NCBI GenBank assembly: GCA_949152475.1
Contig: OX424563.1
Coordinates: 35,001-99,000 of the forward strand
DNA length: 64,000 nucleotides
Direction of reading: 5' to 3'
Origin: Terebella lapidaria
Taxonomy: Eukaryota > Annelida > Polychaeta > Terebellida > Terebellidae
Shown here: in pieces, positions 46,979 through 58,315 of the stretch
Position numbering within the stretch: the first letter of the stretch is position 1
How the letters are laid out: the number at the start of each line of letters is the position of its first letter
The notes under the pieces: generated by a model
Database searches by the model: none
The model's input: the letters and a program-made list of their open reading frames with translations, nothing else
Told to the model about the DNA's origin: nothing
Translations under genes and position numbers: made by a program

Positions 46979-49900
46979 ATGACTAGGACCTCAGCATCAT
47001 TCCTTCCCAGCGGAGGACTCAGAGAGCAGAGACTGGGACCTCAGCATCAGTCCTTCCCAGCAGAGGACTCAGAGGGGAAAGACTGGGACTTCAGCATCAG
47101 TCCTTCCCAGCGGAGGACTCAGAGAGCAGAGACTGGGATCTCAGCATCAGTCCTTTCAAGCGTAGGACTCAGAGGGCAGAGACTGGGACCTCAGCATCAG
47201 TCCTTCCCAGCGGAGGCTCAGAGAGCAGAGACTGGGACCTCAGCATCAGTCCTTCCCAGAGGAGGACTCAGAGAGCAGAGACTGGGACCTCAGCATCAGT
47301 CCTTCCCAGCGGAGGACTCAGAGAGCAGAGACTGGGACCTCAGCATCAGTCCTTCCCAGCAGAGGACTCAGAGGGCAAAGACTGGGACCTCAGCATCAGT
47401 CCTTCCAAGAGAAGGACTCAGAGGGCAGAGACTAGGACCTCAGCATCAGTCCTTCCCAGCAGAGGCTCAAGGAGCAGAGACTGGGACCTCAGCATCAGTC
47501 CTTTCCAGCAGAGGCTCAGAGAGCAGAGACTGGGACCTCAGCATCAGTCCTTCCCAGTGGAGGCTAAGAGAGTCGAGACTGGGACCTCAGCATCAGTCTT
47601 TCCCAGCGGAGGCTCAGAGAGCAAAGACTAGGACCTCAGCATCAGTCCTTCCCAGCGGAGGACTCAGAGAGCAGAGACTGGGACCTCAGCATCAGTCCTT
47701 CCCAGCACAGGACTCAGAGGGCAAAGACTGGGACCTCAGCATCAGTCCTTTTCAGCGGAGGAGTCATAGAGCAGAGGCTCCAAGAGCAGAGACTGGGACC
47801 TCAGCATCAGTCCTTCCCAGCAGAGGCTCAGAGAGCAGAGACTGGGACCTCAGCATCAGTCCTTCCCAGCAGAGGCTCAGAGAGCAGAGACTGGGACCTC
47901 AGCATCAGTCCTTCCCAGCGCAGGACTCAGAGAGTAGAGACTGGGACCTCAGTATCAGTCCTTCCCAGTGGAGGATCAGAGAGCAGAGACTGGGACCTCA
48001 GCATCAGTCCTTCCCAGCGAAGGACTCAGAGAGTAGGAACTTGGACCTCAGCTTCAGTCCTTCCCTGCGGGGGCTGAGAGAGTCGAGACTGGGACATCAG
48101 CATCAGTCCTTCCCGGCGGAGGACTCACAGAGCAGAAACTGGGACCTCAGCATCAGTCCTTCCCAGCGGAGGCTCAGAGAGCAGAGACTGGGACCTCAGC
48201 ATCAGTCCTTCTCAGCGGAGGCTCAGAAAGTCGAGACTGGGACCTCAGCAGCAGTCCTTCCCAGCGGAGGCTCAGAGAGTAGAGACTGGGACCTCAGCAT
48301 CAGTCCTTCCCAGCGGAGGCTCAGAGAGCAGAGACTGGGTCCTCAGCATCAGTCCTTCCCACTGGAGGACTCAGAGAGCAGAGACTGCGACCTCAGCATT
48401 AGTCCTTCCCAGCAGAGGCTCCCAAGAGCAGAGACTGGGACCTCAGCATCAGTCCTTTCCAGCAGAGGCTCAGAGAGCAGAGACTGGGACCTCAGCATCA
48501 GTCCTTCCCAGCAGAGGACTCAGAGGGCAAAGACTGGGACCTCAGCATCAGTCCTTCCAAGAGAAGGACTCAGAGGGCAGAGACTAGGACCTCAGCATCA
48601 GTCCTTCCCAGCAGAGGCTCAAGGAGCAGAGACTGGGACCTCAGCATCAGTCCTTTCCAGCAGAGGCTCAGAGAGCAGAGACTGGGACCTCAGCATCAGT
48701 CCTTCCCAGTGGAGGCTAAGAGAGTCGAGACTGGGACCTCAGCATCAGTCTTCCCCAGCGGAGGCTCAGAGAGCAAAGACTAGGACCTCAGCATCAGTCC
48801 TTCCCAGCGGAGGACTCAGAGAGCAGAGACTGGGACCTCAGCATCAGTCCTTCCCAGCACAGGACTCAGAGGGCAAAGACTGGGACCTCAGCATCAGTCC
48901 TTTTCAGCGGAGGAGTCATAGAGCAGAGGCTCCAAGAGCAGAGACTGGGACCTCAGCATCAGTCCTTCCCAGCAGAGGCTCAGAGAGCAGAGACTGGGAC
49001 CTCAGCATCAGTCCTTCCCAGCAGAGGCTCAGAGAGCAGAGACTGGGACCTCAGCATCAGTCCTTCCCAGCGCAGGACTCAGAGAGTAGAGACTGGGACC
49101 TCAGTATCAGTCCTTCCCAGTGGAGGATCAGAGAGCAGAGACTGGGACCTCAGCATCAGTCCTTCCCAGCGAAGGACTCAGAGAGTAGGAACTTGGACCT
49201 CAGCTTCAGTCCTTCCCTGCGGGGGCTGAGAGAGTCGAGACTGGGACATCAGCATCAGTCCTTCCCGGCGGAGGACTCAGAGAGCAGAAACTGGGACCTC
49301 AGCATCAGTCCTTCCCAGCGGAGGCTCAGAGAGCAGAGACTGGGACCTCAGCATCAGTCCTTCTCAGCGGAGGCTCAGAAAGTCGAGACTGGGACCTCAG
49401 CAGCAGTCCTTCCCAGCGGAGGCTCAGAGAGTAGAGATTGGGACCTCAGCATCAGTCCTTCCCAGCGGAGGCTCAGAGAGCAGAGACTGGGTCCTCAGCA
49501 TCAGTCCTTCCCACTGGAGGACTCAGAGAGCAGAGACTGCGACCTCAGCATTAGTCCTTCTCAGCAGAGGCTCCCAAGAGCAGAGACTGGGACCTCAGCA
49601 TCAGTCCTTTCCAGCAGAGGCTCAGAGAGCAGAGACTGGGACCTCAGCATCAGTCCTTCCCAGCGGAGGCTCAGAGAGCAGAGACTGGGACCTCAGCATC
49701 AGTCCTTCCCAGCGGAGGACTCAGAGAGCAGAGACTGCGACCTCAGCATTAGTCCTTCCCGGCAGAGGCTCCCAAGAGCAGAGACTGGGACCTCAGCATC
49801 AGTCCTTCCCAGCAGAGGCTCAGAGAGCAGAGACTGGGACCTCAGCATCAGTCCTTTCCAGCGGAGGCTCAGAGAGCAGAGACTGGGACCTCAGCATCAG

Positions 49901-50203
49901 TCCTTCTCAGCGGAGGCTCAGAGAGTCGAGACTGGGACCTCAGCATCAGTCCTTCTCAGCGAAGGCTCAGAGAGTGGAGACTGGGACCTCAGCATCAGTC
50001 CTTCTCAGCGGAGGCTCAGAGAGCAGAGACTGGGACCTCAGCATCAGTCGTTCCCAGCGCAGGACTCAGAGAGTAGAGACTGGGACCTCAGCATCAGTCC
50101 TTCCCAGTGGAGGCTCAGAGAGCAGAGACTGGCACCTCAGCATCAGTCCTTCCCAGCGGATGACTCAGAGAGTAGAAACTGGGACCTTCCCAGCGGGGGC
50201 TGA
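46979..50203 (+). other. 1,074-codon open frame within the minisatellite
   Basis: This is the longest open frame of the window, starting at an ATG inside the array. Its peptide cycles through three segments: one like TGTSASVLPS, one like DWDLSISPSQ and one like LGPQHQSFPA. They are the same 49-bp unit read in three successive frames, because 49 is 3x16+1. There is no signal peptide, no domain and no convincing promoter. I take it as a by-product of a stop-free repeat, though translation of such frames cannot be excluded from sequence. Confidence 0.2.
47320..49662. repeat. 1,152-bp tandem duplication within the minisatellite
   Basis: Two near-identical blocks are offset by 1,152 bp (CCTTCCAAGAGAAGG at 47401 and 48553; GAGTCATAGAGC at 47761 and 48913). 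A few base differences separate them (for example near 47610/48762 and 48285/49437), unlike the 7,635-bp pair. Confidence 0.85.
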
Positions 50204-51297
50204 GAGAGTCGAGACTGGGACCTCAGCATCAGTCCTTCCCAGCAGAGGCTCAGAGAGCAGAGACTGGGACCTCAGCATCAGTATTTCCCAGCAGAGGACT
50301 CAGAGAGCAGAGACTGGGACCTCAGCATCAGTCCTTCCCAGCGGGGGCTGAGAGAGTCGAGACTGGGACCTCAGCATCAGTCCTTCTCAGCGGAGGACTC
50401 AGAGAGCAGAGACTGGGACCTCAGCATCAGTCCTTCCCAGCAGAGGACGCAGAGACTGGGACCTCAGCATCAGTCCTTCCCATCGGGGACTCAGAAAGCA
50501 GAGACTGGGACCTCAGCATCAGTCCTTCCCAGTGGAGGACTCAGAGAGTGGAAACTGGGACCTCAGCATCAGTCCTTCCCAGCCTAGGCTCAGAGACTGG
50601 AGACTGGGACCTCAGCATGAGTCCTTCCCAGCGGAGGCTCAGAGAGCAGAGACTGGGACCTCAGCATCAGTTTTTCCCAGCGGAGGCTCAGAGAGCAGAG
50701 ACTGGGACCTCAGCATCAGTCCTTCCCAGCGGGGACTCAGAAAGCAGAGACTGGGACCTCAGCGTCAGTCCTTCCCAGTGGAGGACTCAGAGAGTGAAGA
50801 CTGGGACCTCAGCATGAGTCCTTCCCAGCGGAGGACTCATAGAGACAGAGACTGGGACCTCAGCATCAGTCCTTCCCAGCAGAGGTCTCAGAGAGTAGAG
50901 ACTGGGACCTCAGCATCAGTCCTTCCCATCCGAGGCTCAGAGAGCAGAGACTGGGACCTCAGCATCAGTCCTTCCCAGCGGAGGCTCAGAGAGCAGAGAC
51001 TTGGACCTCAGCATCAGTCCTTCCCAGCGTAGGACTCAGAGAGTAGAGACTGGGACCTCAGCATCAGTCCTTCCCAGCGTAGGACTCAGAGAGCAGAGAC
51101 TGGGACCTCAGCATCAGTCCTTCCCAGTGAAGGCTCTGAGAGCAGAGACTGGGTCCTCAGCATCAGTCCTTCCCAGCGGAGGCTCAGAGAGCAGAGACTG
51201 GGACCTCAGCATCAGTCCTTCCCAGCGGAGGCTCAGAGAGCAGAGACTGGGACCTCAGCATCAGTCCTTCCCAGTGGAGGACTCAGAGAGCTTAGAC

Positions 51298-52195
51298 ATT
51301 GGGTAGGTGGGTGAGTTTTAAAAATGTATAATAACAGTCAATCTTGCTATCACAAGTACATTTACAAATACATTTCCAAGAACATCACAAAAGACAGAGT
51401 CTGTATCGAGAGCACTCGGTAGGAATTTTCGGAAAGGAGTACCATACCCCTTGGTCTCAGAAAAAGGGGGTAAATTAAAAAATTTATGGGTACATTTTTT
51501 GCTGTACCTCTTGACTTTGAAAAAAGAGGTGCAGGTTCTGAAATTCATGTAGAATTTTGTAATACAACAACAGGGAATAAAGCATTAGAACACATGTGTG
51601 GTGTCAGTACACCATGTCCATGTCACAGAATAGGTTACGGCCAGGTCAATGAAGTATTATATATACATGGACGTTTTATTAAGTGGTTTGACGAGTTTAT
51701 TCACTGAAGAAAATATACTACTGAACAAGTGAAAGTGAAACAGATTTCGGAAGCTCGGCTGTTTTTCGTACAAACACACGGACAATGCTGTCTGTCATTC
51801 ATGATGTGTGCCAAGTTTGCCCCAAAAAGTATCGTGATTGAGGAGACACCTAGCGAATATAGCATACTGAATTTGTTTGATCGCCAGGTCGCGCTGCATG
51901 TATGGTCTTGTGCACCGCTTTTGATGACGTAGGCACAAAGTTTCTTTTCAGCGCCGAAAATAAAGTTTCATGAATATTTTCTTTGTTATTTTCCCGATGC
52001 GTAGCGTACGCACTCACATATAAATCTTTGCGTGAAATGACATAAGATGTGCGTAATTACGCATTCTCCTACGCTATCGAGTGCACTGTGTATCCCATAC
52101 ATGTACATTTTGGTACATACAATTACGCATTTTGTATAGGTTGTAATACCCAACAAAGAAAAATACATTGAGAATGACAAGAAAAATGTATGAAT
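51298..52195. other. Unique DNA, no recognised gene
   Basis: Short frames (51486-51707, 51729-51932) have no family resemblance. Confidence 0.5.
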
Positions 52196-53102
52196 TACCG
52201 TAACGGCCCGAAATACCGCCCCGGCGCTTAATAGTGCTTTACATGTTTCAGCCCCGGCGCTAATACGAGACCGGCGGGTAAACGAGACAGGCGCTTAATA
52301 ATACAATGAGCAAAAACGATATATTTCGAAAGCTTGTGCGCGTGAACGCACCGATTTTCTTCACTGTATTCAGTGCACGGCACGGCTGGAAGGGGGAGGG
52401 GAATTTGAGGGCATAATGACGAGCGGTTGCATCGAGGATGGTGTCAGTCCAATGGCTATGGACAGCAGATACACTGTAGATAAACTTATAAATTATAGTA
52501 AAATACATCGTGATGAAGCTTGCAAATTCAATAGAAAAAACTACCGGTGCTGGTACCTGCTGATATTCTGTAAATCAGCTTTTCAGAGTTTGGATTTATT
52601 ATGATATCGGTGTGTTAAATGACCGGTTCATACACAGACCTACTGCATACGTTATGTGCGTAGTAAATGTCGCATGGCGCCGCAATACATGCAACCAATA
52701 AAGATATATGGTAATGGTTATTTATATTATGCTGATATAAATGTAATGTAATGTTGGGTCTTGGGGAATGGATATCATTAAGTTAGTCGGTACTATAATA
52801 TATACATGCAGCTGCTCAATTGCATCACCTAATTGGTTAGCAGGTGTTCTATTGTCATAATCAAAATCTCATATCGGTAAATAAGTGTCAGTTGTGTTGT
52901 TTCACACAATGTGTAATCAATCGCAATCACCGTGGGACTCTGTGTGCTACGTGCACCGGTACATAGACTTACACCCGGCGGTTATTTGAACCGGTGCTAA
53001 TTCGAGACCGGCGCTTATTAATGCTTTTAAAGACATACCCCCGGCACTTAAACGAGGCCGGCGGGTAAACGAGAACCGGCGGTATTTCGGGCCATTACGG
53101 TA
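52196..53102. mobile_element. 907-bp TIR element with GGCG-rich ends
   Basis: The 25-bp ends starting TACCGTAAYGGCCCGAAA are inverted repeats with one mismatch. Inside both ends are inverted CCGGCGC, CGAGACCGGCG and GGCGGGTAAACGAGA words. No transposase frame. The ends begin and finish with TA, so a TA target duplication is possible. Confidence 0.75.
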
Positions 53103-53189
53103 TCCAGTGATAATCAAGTGGAATGTGGTAAGTTTGGACTTGTGTTATTAGAATAACTGTTTGAAAGATTGAACATTTTTCGCGTTTTT

Positions 53190-53323
53190 AGCTCATCGGC
53201 TGAAAGCCGTAGAGCTATTGGGATGGGTCGACACAGTGTCTGTGTCTGTCGCCCCACGTTTTCTGACTCAAATCTGTCAGAAACTTCTCCGCCAAATGTA
53301 CTATTCCTGTAGTCCCAAAACTG
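53190..53323 (+). mobile_element. Type C foldback head and short body
   Basis: A 27-nt imperfect hairpin (AGCTCATCGGCT paired with AGCCGTAGAGCT, 10 of 12) is preceded by T5 and followed by a GTGTCTGTGTCTGTCGCCCC microsatellite-like stretch. It repeats the head-plus-microsatellite layout of types A and B. The downstream body is interrupted by the next element and has no clear end. Confidence 0.45.
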
Positions 53324-53473
53324 CGATGTCTTCTAAACGCTGGTATACTGGTATGCTGGTACAAGCATTGCAAGGTGCATGAACTCAACAATACTGCTCA
53401 TTTCGTGTATGCCTCAATAAGCCTCACAATGCTTGTACCAGTATACCAGCGTACCAGCGTTTAGAAGACATCG
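53324..53473. mobile_element. 150-bp foldback MITE with 47-bp TIRs and 9-bp target duplication
   Basis: Positions 53324-53370 and 53427-53473 are inverted repeats (start CGATGTCTTCTAAACGCTGG) with three mismatches in 47 bp. A 56-bp loop lies between. The 9-bp word CCAAAACTG flanks both sides (53315-53323 and 53474-53482). Such a duplication length is typical of Mutator-like (9-11 bp) or, if one base is chance, hAT-like (8 bp) transposition. The TIR has an internal CTGGTATACTGGTATGCTGG repeat. Confidence 0.8.
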
Positions 53474-53482
53474 CCAAAACTG

Positions 53483-54608
53483 GGCATATTGCTTGGTTAT
53501 TGTGTGGTCTCCAAAAGTTTTTTTCCAAGATTTGCGAAAATTCCTAGGTTTTCTAATGAAATTTAACAATTAAACACCAATTTCATCATGCACGTGCTTG
53601 TGTTTATACAAACGGGTTGCGGGTGGAAAATCAGCGCGTGCGCAGAGGGGATAATTACGATTGCAAATGGTGGCGGATTGTTTACGATTGCATTTCGACC
53701 AAGAGACGCAATTAATCATGTCATAACATTTTTGACAGAATACGGATACCTGTGTTTTTTTGTTGAACATTTGTTGTTACATCGGAAAATCTACTGTAGT
53801 ATTGATGCCAAAGCATGAATGTCACCATATTTGCTGTATTCACATCGTGAGAAGAATGTCATGCTCATTCTTGGATATTTGGAATTCTTGGGTATGTTGA
53901 GTTTGCGATGTACAATCTTGGAATATCAAAGGTAAAAATGTGCACAATTTTGGAATGTCCAAGTTTGCGCTGTACCTTCTCGAGATCGTCCTACTTTCCA
54001 AGAACGAATGTACAGCAATCAAATCCTGGCAGTAGCTCACCGACTTATCACTCAGAAAATATATTAGCTCACCGAATTGTCGCAAATTATGCTGAATAGT
54101 GTGTATACAATTTATAAAATACAATTTATGGATTAAAATAACAATATTCAAAAACACAGAGGAGAGGGAAGATATGAGATAATATATGTATGTTGCATCC
54201 TTTGCATGGTGACCTTCACGAAATTTTTAAATATAGGTCTTTGAAGACAACAGTTGAAGTTAGTGTAGCATGGATATGAGGAATCTTATGGTACATCTCT
54301 TGGTGACTCTGAACTTGACACAAGATATCATTGGAAGAAGATCGTTCATTCTGCCTTAAATGTGAGATTTGGTCTGTTGGTATTGTATTATGAACATATG
54401 TATATGGTATAGGAAATCATATATGCACAACACACAACTTGGTGAAATATTCTGGTCGTATTCCAATGAGCTACAGGGTCCTTGGCCCCATGTTCAGCTT
54501 TATTGGGTAAGCTTGTCTATTTTGTGGGCTCCAAAAATAACAGACTGCGTTTCGCCGTTTCAAATATTATTAGAGATATAATCAGGTCATTGAGAGGTAT
54601 AAACAAAG
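53483..54608. other. Unique DNA, no recognised gene
   Basis: Short frames on both strands (53588-53818, 53840-54157) carry no recognisable domain. Confidence 0.5.
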
Positions 54609-55050
54609 TTCGGCGGATACTATGGATTTGCGATCATTGTCTGTGTCCGGGTCCGCGGAGATTTTCTTGTGAACGCGCTACGGGCCGCAATTCTCACTCG
54701 ATCACCATTATTTTTTGCAGGCACATATACAATGGTAAGATCTCGACACCAATCGATTTTGGTTGCCGTGGCAAATGAATTGGTCATTTTGGGACACATT
54801 TTGCATTGAAAACATTGAAAACTGGACAATATTACTGAATAAGTTAACATTAGTTTTACTAGTTAAGTTTATTATTGACCACAATAAAAATAGTTAAGAT
54901 GAGAAATATTTATTATTGAGCTCAACAAGGTGAAGATTTTGTCCAGTACAGATTTCATGGGTGTATCCGAATAAGTTAACATTATTTTTACTAGTTTAGT
55001 CTATTATTGACCACAATAAAAATATTTTTTTTTTCTAAACATAATTTATT
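54609..55050 (+). mobile_element. Type B array element, truncated copy
   Basis: A half head (AACAAAGTTCGGCGGATAC) and a GTCCGGGTCCGCGG stretch are followed by one 168-bp-type unit and two 132-bp-type units (AAGTTAAC at 54841 and 54973). The complete copy begins directly after. Confidence 0.6.
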
Positions 55051-55150
55051 GTATCCCCCGAACAAAGTTCGGCGGATACTATGGATTTGGCTTCGTCGTC
55101 CGCGTCCGCGTCCGCGTCCGTGTCCGCGTCCGCGTCCGCAGAGATTTTCT

Positions 55151-55490
55151 TGTGAACGCGCTACAGGCCGCAATTCTCACCCGATCACCATTATTTTTTG
55201 CAGGCACATATATAACGGTAAGATCCCGACACCAATCGATTTTGGTTGCCGTGGCAACTGAATTGGTCGTTTGGGGACACATTTTGCATTGAAAACAGCC
55301 TGTTTGAGACACATGGCTTGTGAACGCGCTACAGGCCGCAATTCTCACCCAATCACCATTATTTTTTGCAGGCACATATATTATGGTAAGATCCCGACAC
55401 CAATCGATTTTGGTTGCCGTGGCAACTGAATTGGTCGTTTGGGGACACATTTTGCATTGAAAACAGCCTGTTTGAGACACATGGCTTGTG
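55151..55490. repeat. 168-bp tandem repeat in the type B element
   Basis: TGTGAACGCGCTACAGGCCGC begins units at 55151 and 55319, with a decayed third start at 55487. Units contain CCAATCGATTTTGGTTGCCG and CACATTTTGCATTGAAAAC. Confidence 0.85.
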
Positions 55491-55739
55491 AACGCTCTAC
55501 AGATGGCAATTTTTGACGAATCTCGATAATATTTGGAAGTGTTGTTGGGAAGGGCTGTCACACGAAACCAATCGTTTTTTAGAATGATCATATAAATATT
55601 AATATGTTAACAGCCTAACTTATTACAGAATTTTGAAATATCCATTTTGACATGTACGATCATTCCAATAGCCTGTACAGTGGAAGGTAATGACACTGGT
55701 TTCTTGTTCAGAATGGAGAACTGAAGTTTTCAGTGAAAA

Positions 55740-57050
55740 CAGGACAATATTACTGAATAAGTTAACATTAGTTTTATTAGTTAAGTCTATTATTGTCCAC
55801 AATAAAAATAGTTAAGACGAGAAACGTTTATTATTAAGCTCAACAAGGTAAAGGTTTTGTCCAGTACAAATTTCATGGGTGTAACTGAATAAGTTAACAT
55901 TATTTTTAATAGTTAAGTCTATTATTGACCACAATAAAAATAGTTAAGACAAGAAATATTTATTATTAACCTCAACAAGGTAAATGTTTTGTCCAGTACA
56001 AATTTCATTGGTGTAACCGAATAAGTTAACATTATTTTCACTAGTTAAGTCTATTATTGACCACAATAAAAATAGTTAGGTCTATTATTGACCACAATAA
56101 AAATAGTTAAGATGAGAAATATTTATTATTAAGCTCAACAAGGTGAAAGTATGTCCAGTACAGATTTCATGGGTGTACTGAATAAGTTAACATTATTTTT
56201 ACTAGTTTAGTCTATTATTGACCACAATAAAAATAGTTAAGCAAGAAATATTTATTATTGGGCTCAACAAGGTAAAGATTCTGTCCAGTAGACATTTTAT
56301 GTCTGTAACCAAATAAGTTAACATTTTTTTTGCTAGTTAAGTCTATTATTGACCTCAATAAAAATAGTTAAGATGAGAAACAATTATTATTGAGCTCAAC
56401 AAGGTTAAAGATTTGTCCAGTACAAATTTCATTGGTGTAACCGAATAAGTTAACATTATTTTCACTAGTTAAGTCTATTATTGACCACAATAAAAATAGT
56501 TAAGTCTATTATTGACCACAATAAAAATAGTTAAGATGAGAAATATTTATTATTAAGCTCAACAAGGTGAAAGTATGTCCAGTACAGATTTCGTGGGTGT
56601 ACTGAATAAGTTAACATTATTTTTACTAGTTTAGTCTATTATTGACCACAATAAAAATAGTTAAGACAAGAAATATTTATTATTGGGCTCAACAAGGTAA
56701 AGATTCTGTCTAGTAGACATTTTATGTCTGTAACCAAATAAGTTAACATTTTTTTTGCTAGTTGAGTCTATTATTGACCTCAATAAAAATAGTTAAGATG
56801 AGAAACAATTATTATTGAGCTCAACAAGGTTAAGGTTTTGTCTGGTAGAAATTTCTGGGTGTAACCGAATAAGTTAACTTTATTTTTACATGTTAAGTCT
56901 ATTATTGACCACAATGAAAATAGTTAAGACAAGAAATATTTATTATTGGGCTCAACAAGGTGAAGGCTTTGTCCAGTAGAGATTTTATGTTTGTGACCAA
57001 ATAAGTTAACATTATTTTTTTGCTAGTTAAGTCTATTATTGATCACAATA
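55740..57050. repeat. ~132-bp tandem array in the type B element
   Basis: About ten units are anchored on AAGTTAAC (55759, 55891, 56023, 56183, 56315 and onward to about 57003). A 28-34 bp sub-block (GTCTATTATTGACC) is itself duplicated in some units. Confidence 0.85.
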
Positions 57051-57900
57051 GCTTTTTATGAAAACATTGATCAACTTTTACTTTGAATTTCAACTTGAGA
57101 CCATGTTTGGCACAAATTATGAGTTAAAATATAACTTATGGTGAAAAATTCGATCTGGTTCCAATTTCGTCATCTTGAAATGCAGTTTTGGTCAACTTTT
57201 ACTTTGAATTTCAACTTGAAAGCATGTTTGGCACATATTATAAGTCGAAATATAACTTATGGCGAAAAGTTCTATCTGGCTCCAATTTCGTCATCTTGAA
57301 ATGCAGTTTTGGTCAACTTTTACATTGAATTTCAACTTAATACCAAGTTTGGCACATATTATGAGTTGAAATATAACTCATGGCGAAAAGTTTGATCTGG
57401 GTCCAATTTCGTCATCTTGAAATGCAGTTTTGGTCAACTTTTACTTTGAATTTCAACTTGGAAGCATATTTGGCACATATTATGAGTCGAAATATAACTT
57501 ATGGTGAAAAGTTCGATCTGGCTCCAATTTCGCCATCTTGAAATGCAGTTTTGGTCAACTTTTAGTTTGAATTTCAATTTGAAACCAAGTTGGGCAGGTA
57601 TTATGAGTTAAAATATAACTTATGACGAAAAGTTTGATCTGGCTCTAATTTTGTCATCTTGAAATGCAGTTTTGATTAACTTTTACTTTGAATTTCAACT
57701 TGAAACCATGTTTAGCCCATACATGTATTATGAATCGAAATATAACTTATGGTGAGAAGTTCAATCTAGCTCCAATTTCGTCATCTTGAAATGCATTTTT
57801 GGTCAAATTTTACTTTGAATTTCAACTTGGAACCAAGTTTGTAAAATATTCTGAGTTGAAATATAAATAGGTGAAAAGATTGATCTGTCTGTATTTTCGT
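57051..57900. repeat. 121-bp tandem array in the type B element
   Basis: TGCAGTTTTG recurs at 57181, 57302, 57423, 57544 and 57665 (exactly 121 bp), then a variant at 57792. Units include TTTGAATTTCAACTTG and ATATAACTTATGGYG. Confidence 0.9.
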
Positions 57901-58315
57901 TATTTTATCAAACATGTCGAATGGAAATTCATATAAAGAGATTTCAGTGGTGATTTTGAATTCGACCTTCAATAACCTCGGAAAATCAGTGCAGCAGTTT
58001 TGGTGGGGAAAAGAAAACAGTTGTGACTTGGGATTTAACATTTCTCTGGTAATCTTTTTTAGCCCTTGCTCTAGTTTTTCACACTTGACAGTGATATATT
58101 TGGGGCAACAGAGATGATAGGGCTACGGGGGATACACCCAAGCGGTCGTAGGCGACCGGAAGCGTCTAGTTTTCTGAGGATTTACAACGCCATAAAGCAC
58201 AAACAGTAGTTTCTCAACATTCACGCCAACAATACAGGACAATACAATCATTCACATGTTCGCCAACTCGCATTACTGCATATGGATATCTAACATGTCA
58301 TGCGCTTTGAAACTT

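Larger units (their letters stand above)
28180..51297. repeat. 23-kb minisatellite of ~49-50 bp units (about 470 copies)
   Basis: The unit can be written as GGGACCTCAGCATCAGTCC, then TTCCCAGCGGAGGCTCAG, then AGAGCAGAGACT (49 bp). The first units at the left edge are 50 bp (start words at 28191, 28241, 28291, 28341). Variants include GGACTCAG for GGCTCAG, short units (GGCACGGAGACT; GGCTGGGACC), AAGTTCTTCCCAGC inserts and TATTTCTCAG. The standard unit lacks TAA, TAG and TGA in all three forward frames, so long forward frames arise throughout; variants with GAGTAGAGA or TCTGAGAG create the stops. The minus strand has frequent TGA and shows no long frames. Confidence 0.95.
55051..58169 (+). mobile_element. 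Complete foldback-headed tandem-array element, type B
   Basis: The 5' head at 55051-55079 is a 29-nt hairpin (13-bp stem with one mismatch, AAA loop). A (CGTCCG)n microsatellite follows (55096-55139). The body carries three successive satellites with units of 168, ~132 and 121 bp. Near the 3' end CGGGGGATAC (58126-58135) is the reverse complement of the head's first ten bases. Then come a perfect hairpin CGGTCG-TAGG-CGACCG (58143-58158) and an 11-nt tail ending CTAG at 58169, followed by TTTT. Subterminal inverted repeat, 3' hairpin and CTRR-type end are the marks of Helitron/Helentron-type (HINE-like) non-autonomous elements. No Rep/helicase frame is present. Confidence 0.6.

Noticed and set aside
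28098..51306. Dozens of long forward open frames as protein genes
   Set aside because: They are frame-cycling translations of one 49-bp minisatellite unit, overlap each other, and have no domain, no convincing promoter and no codon-usage signal.
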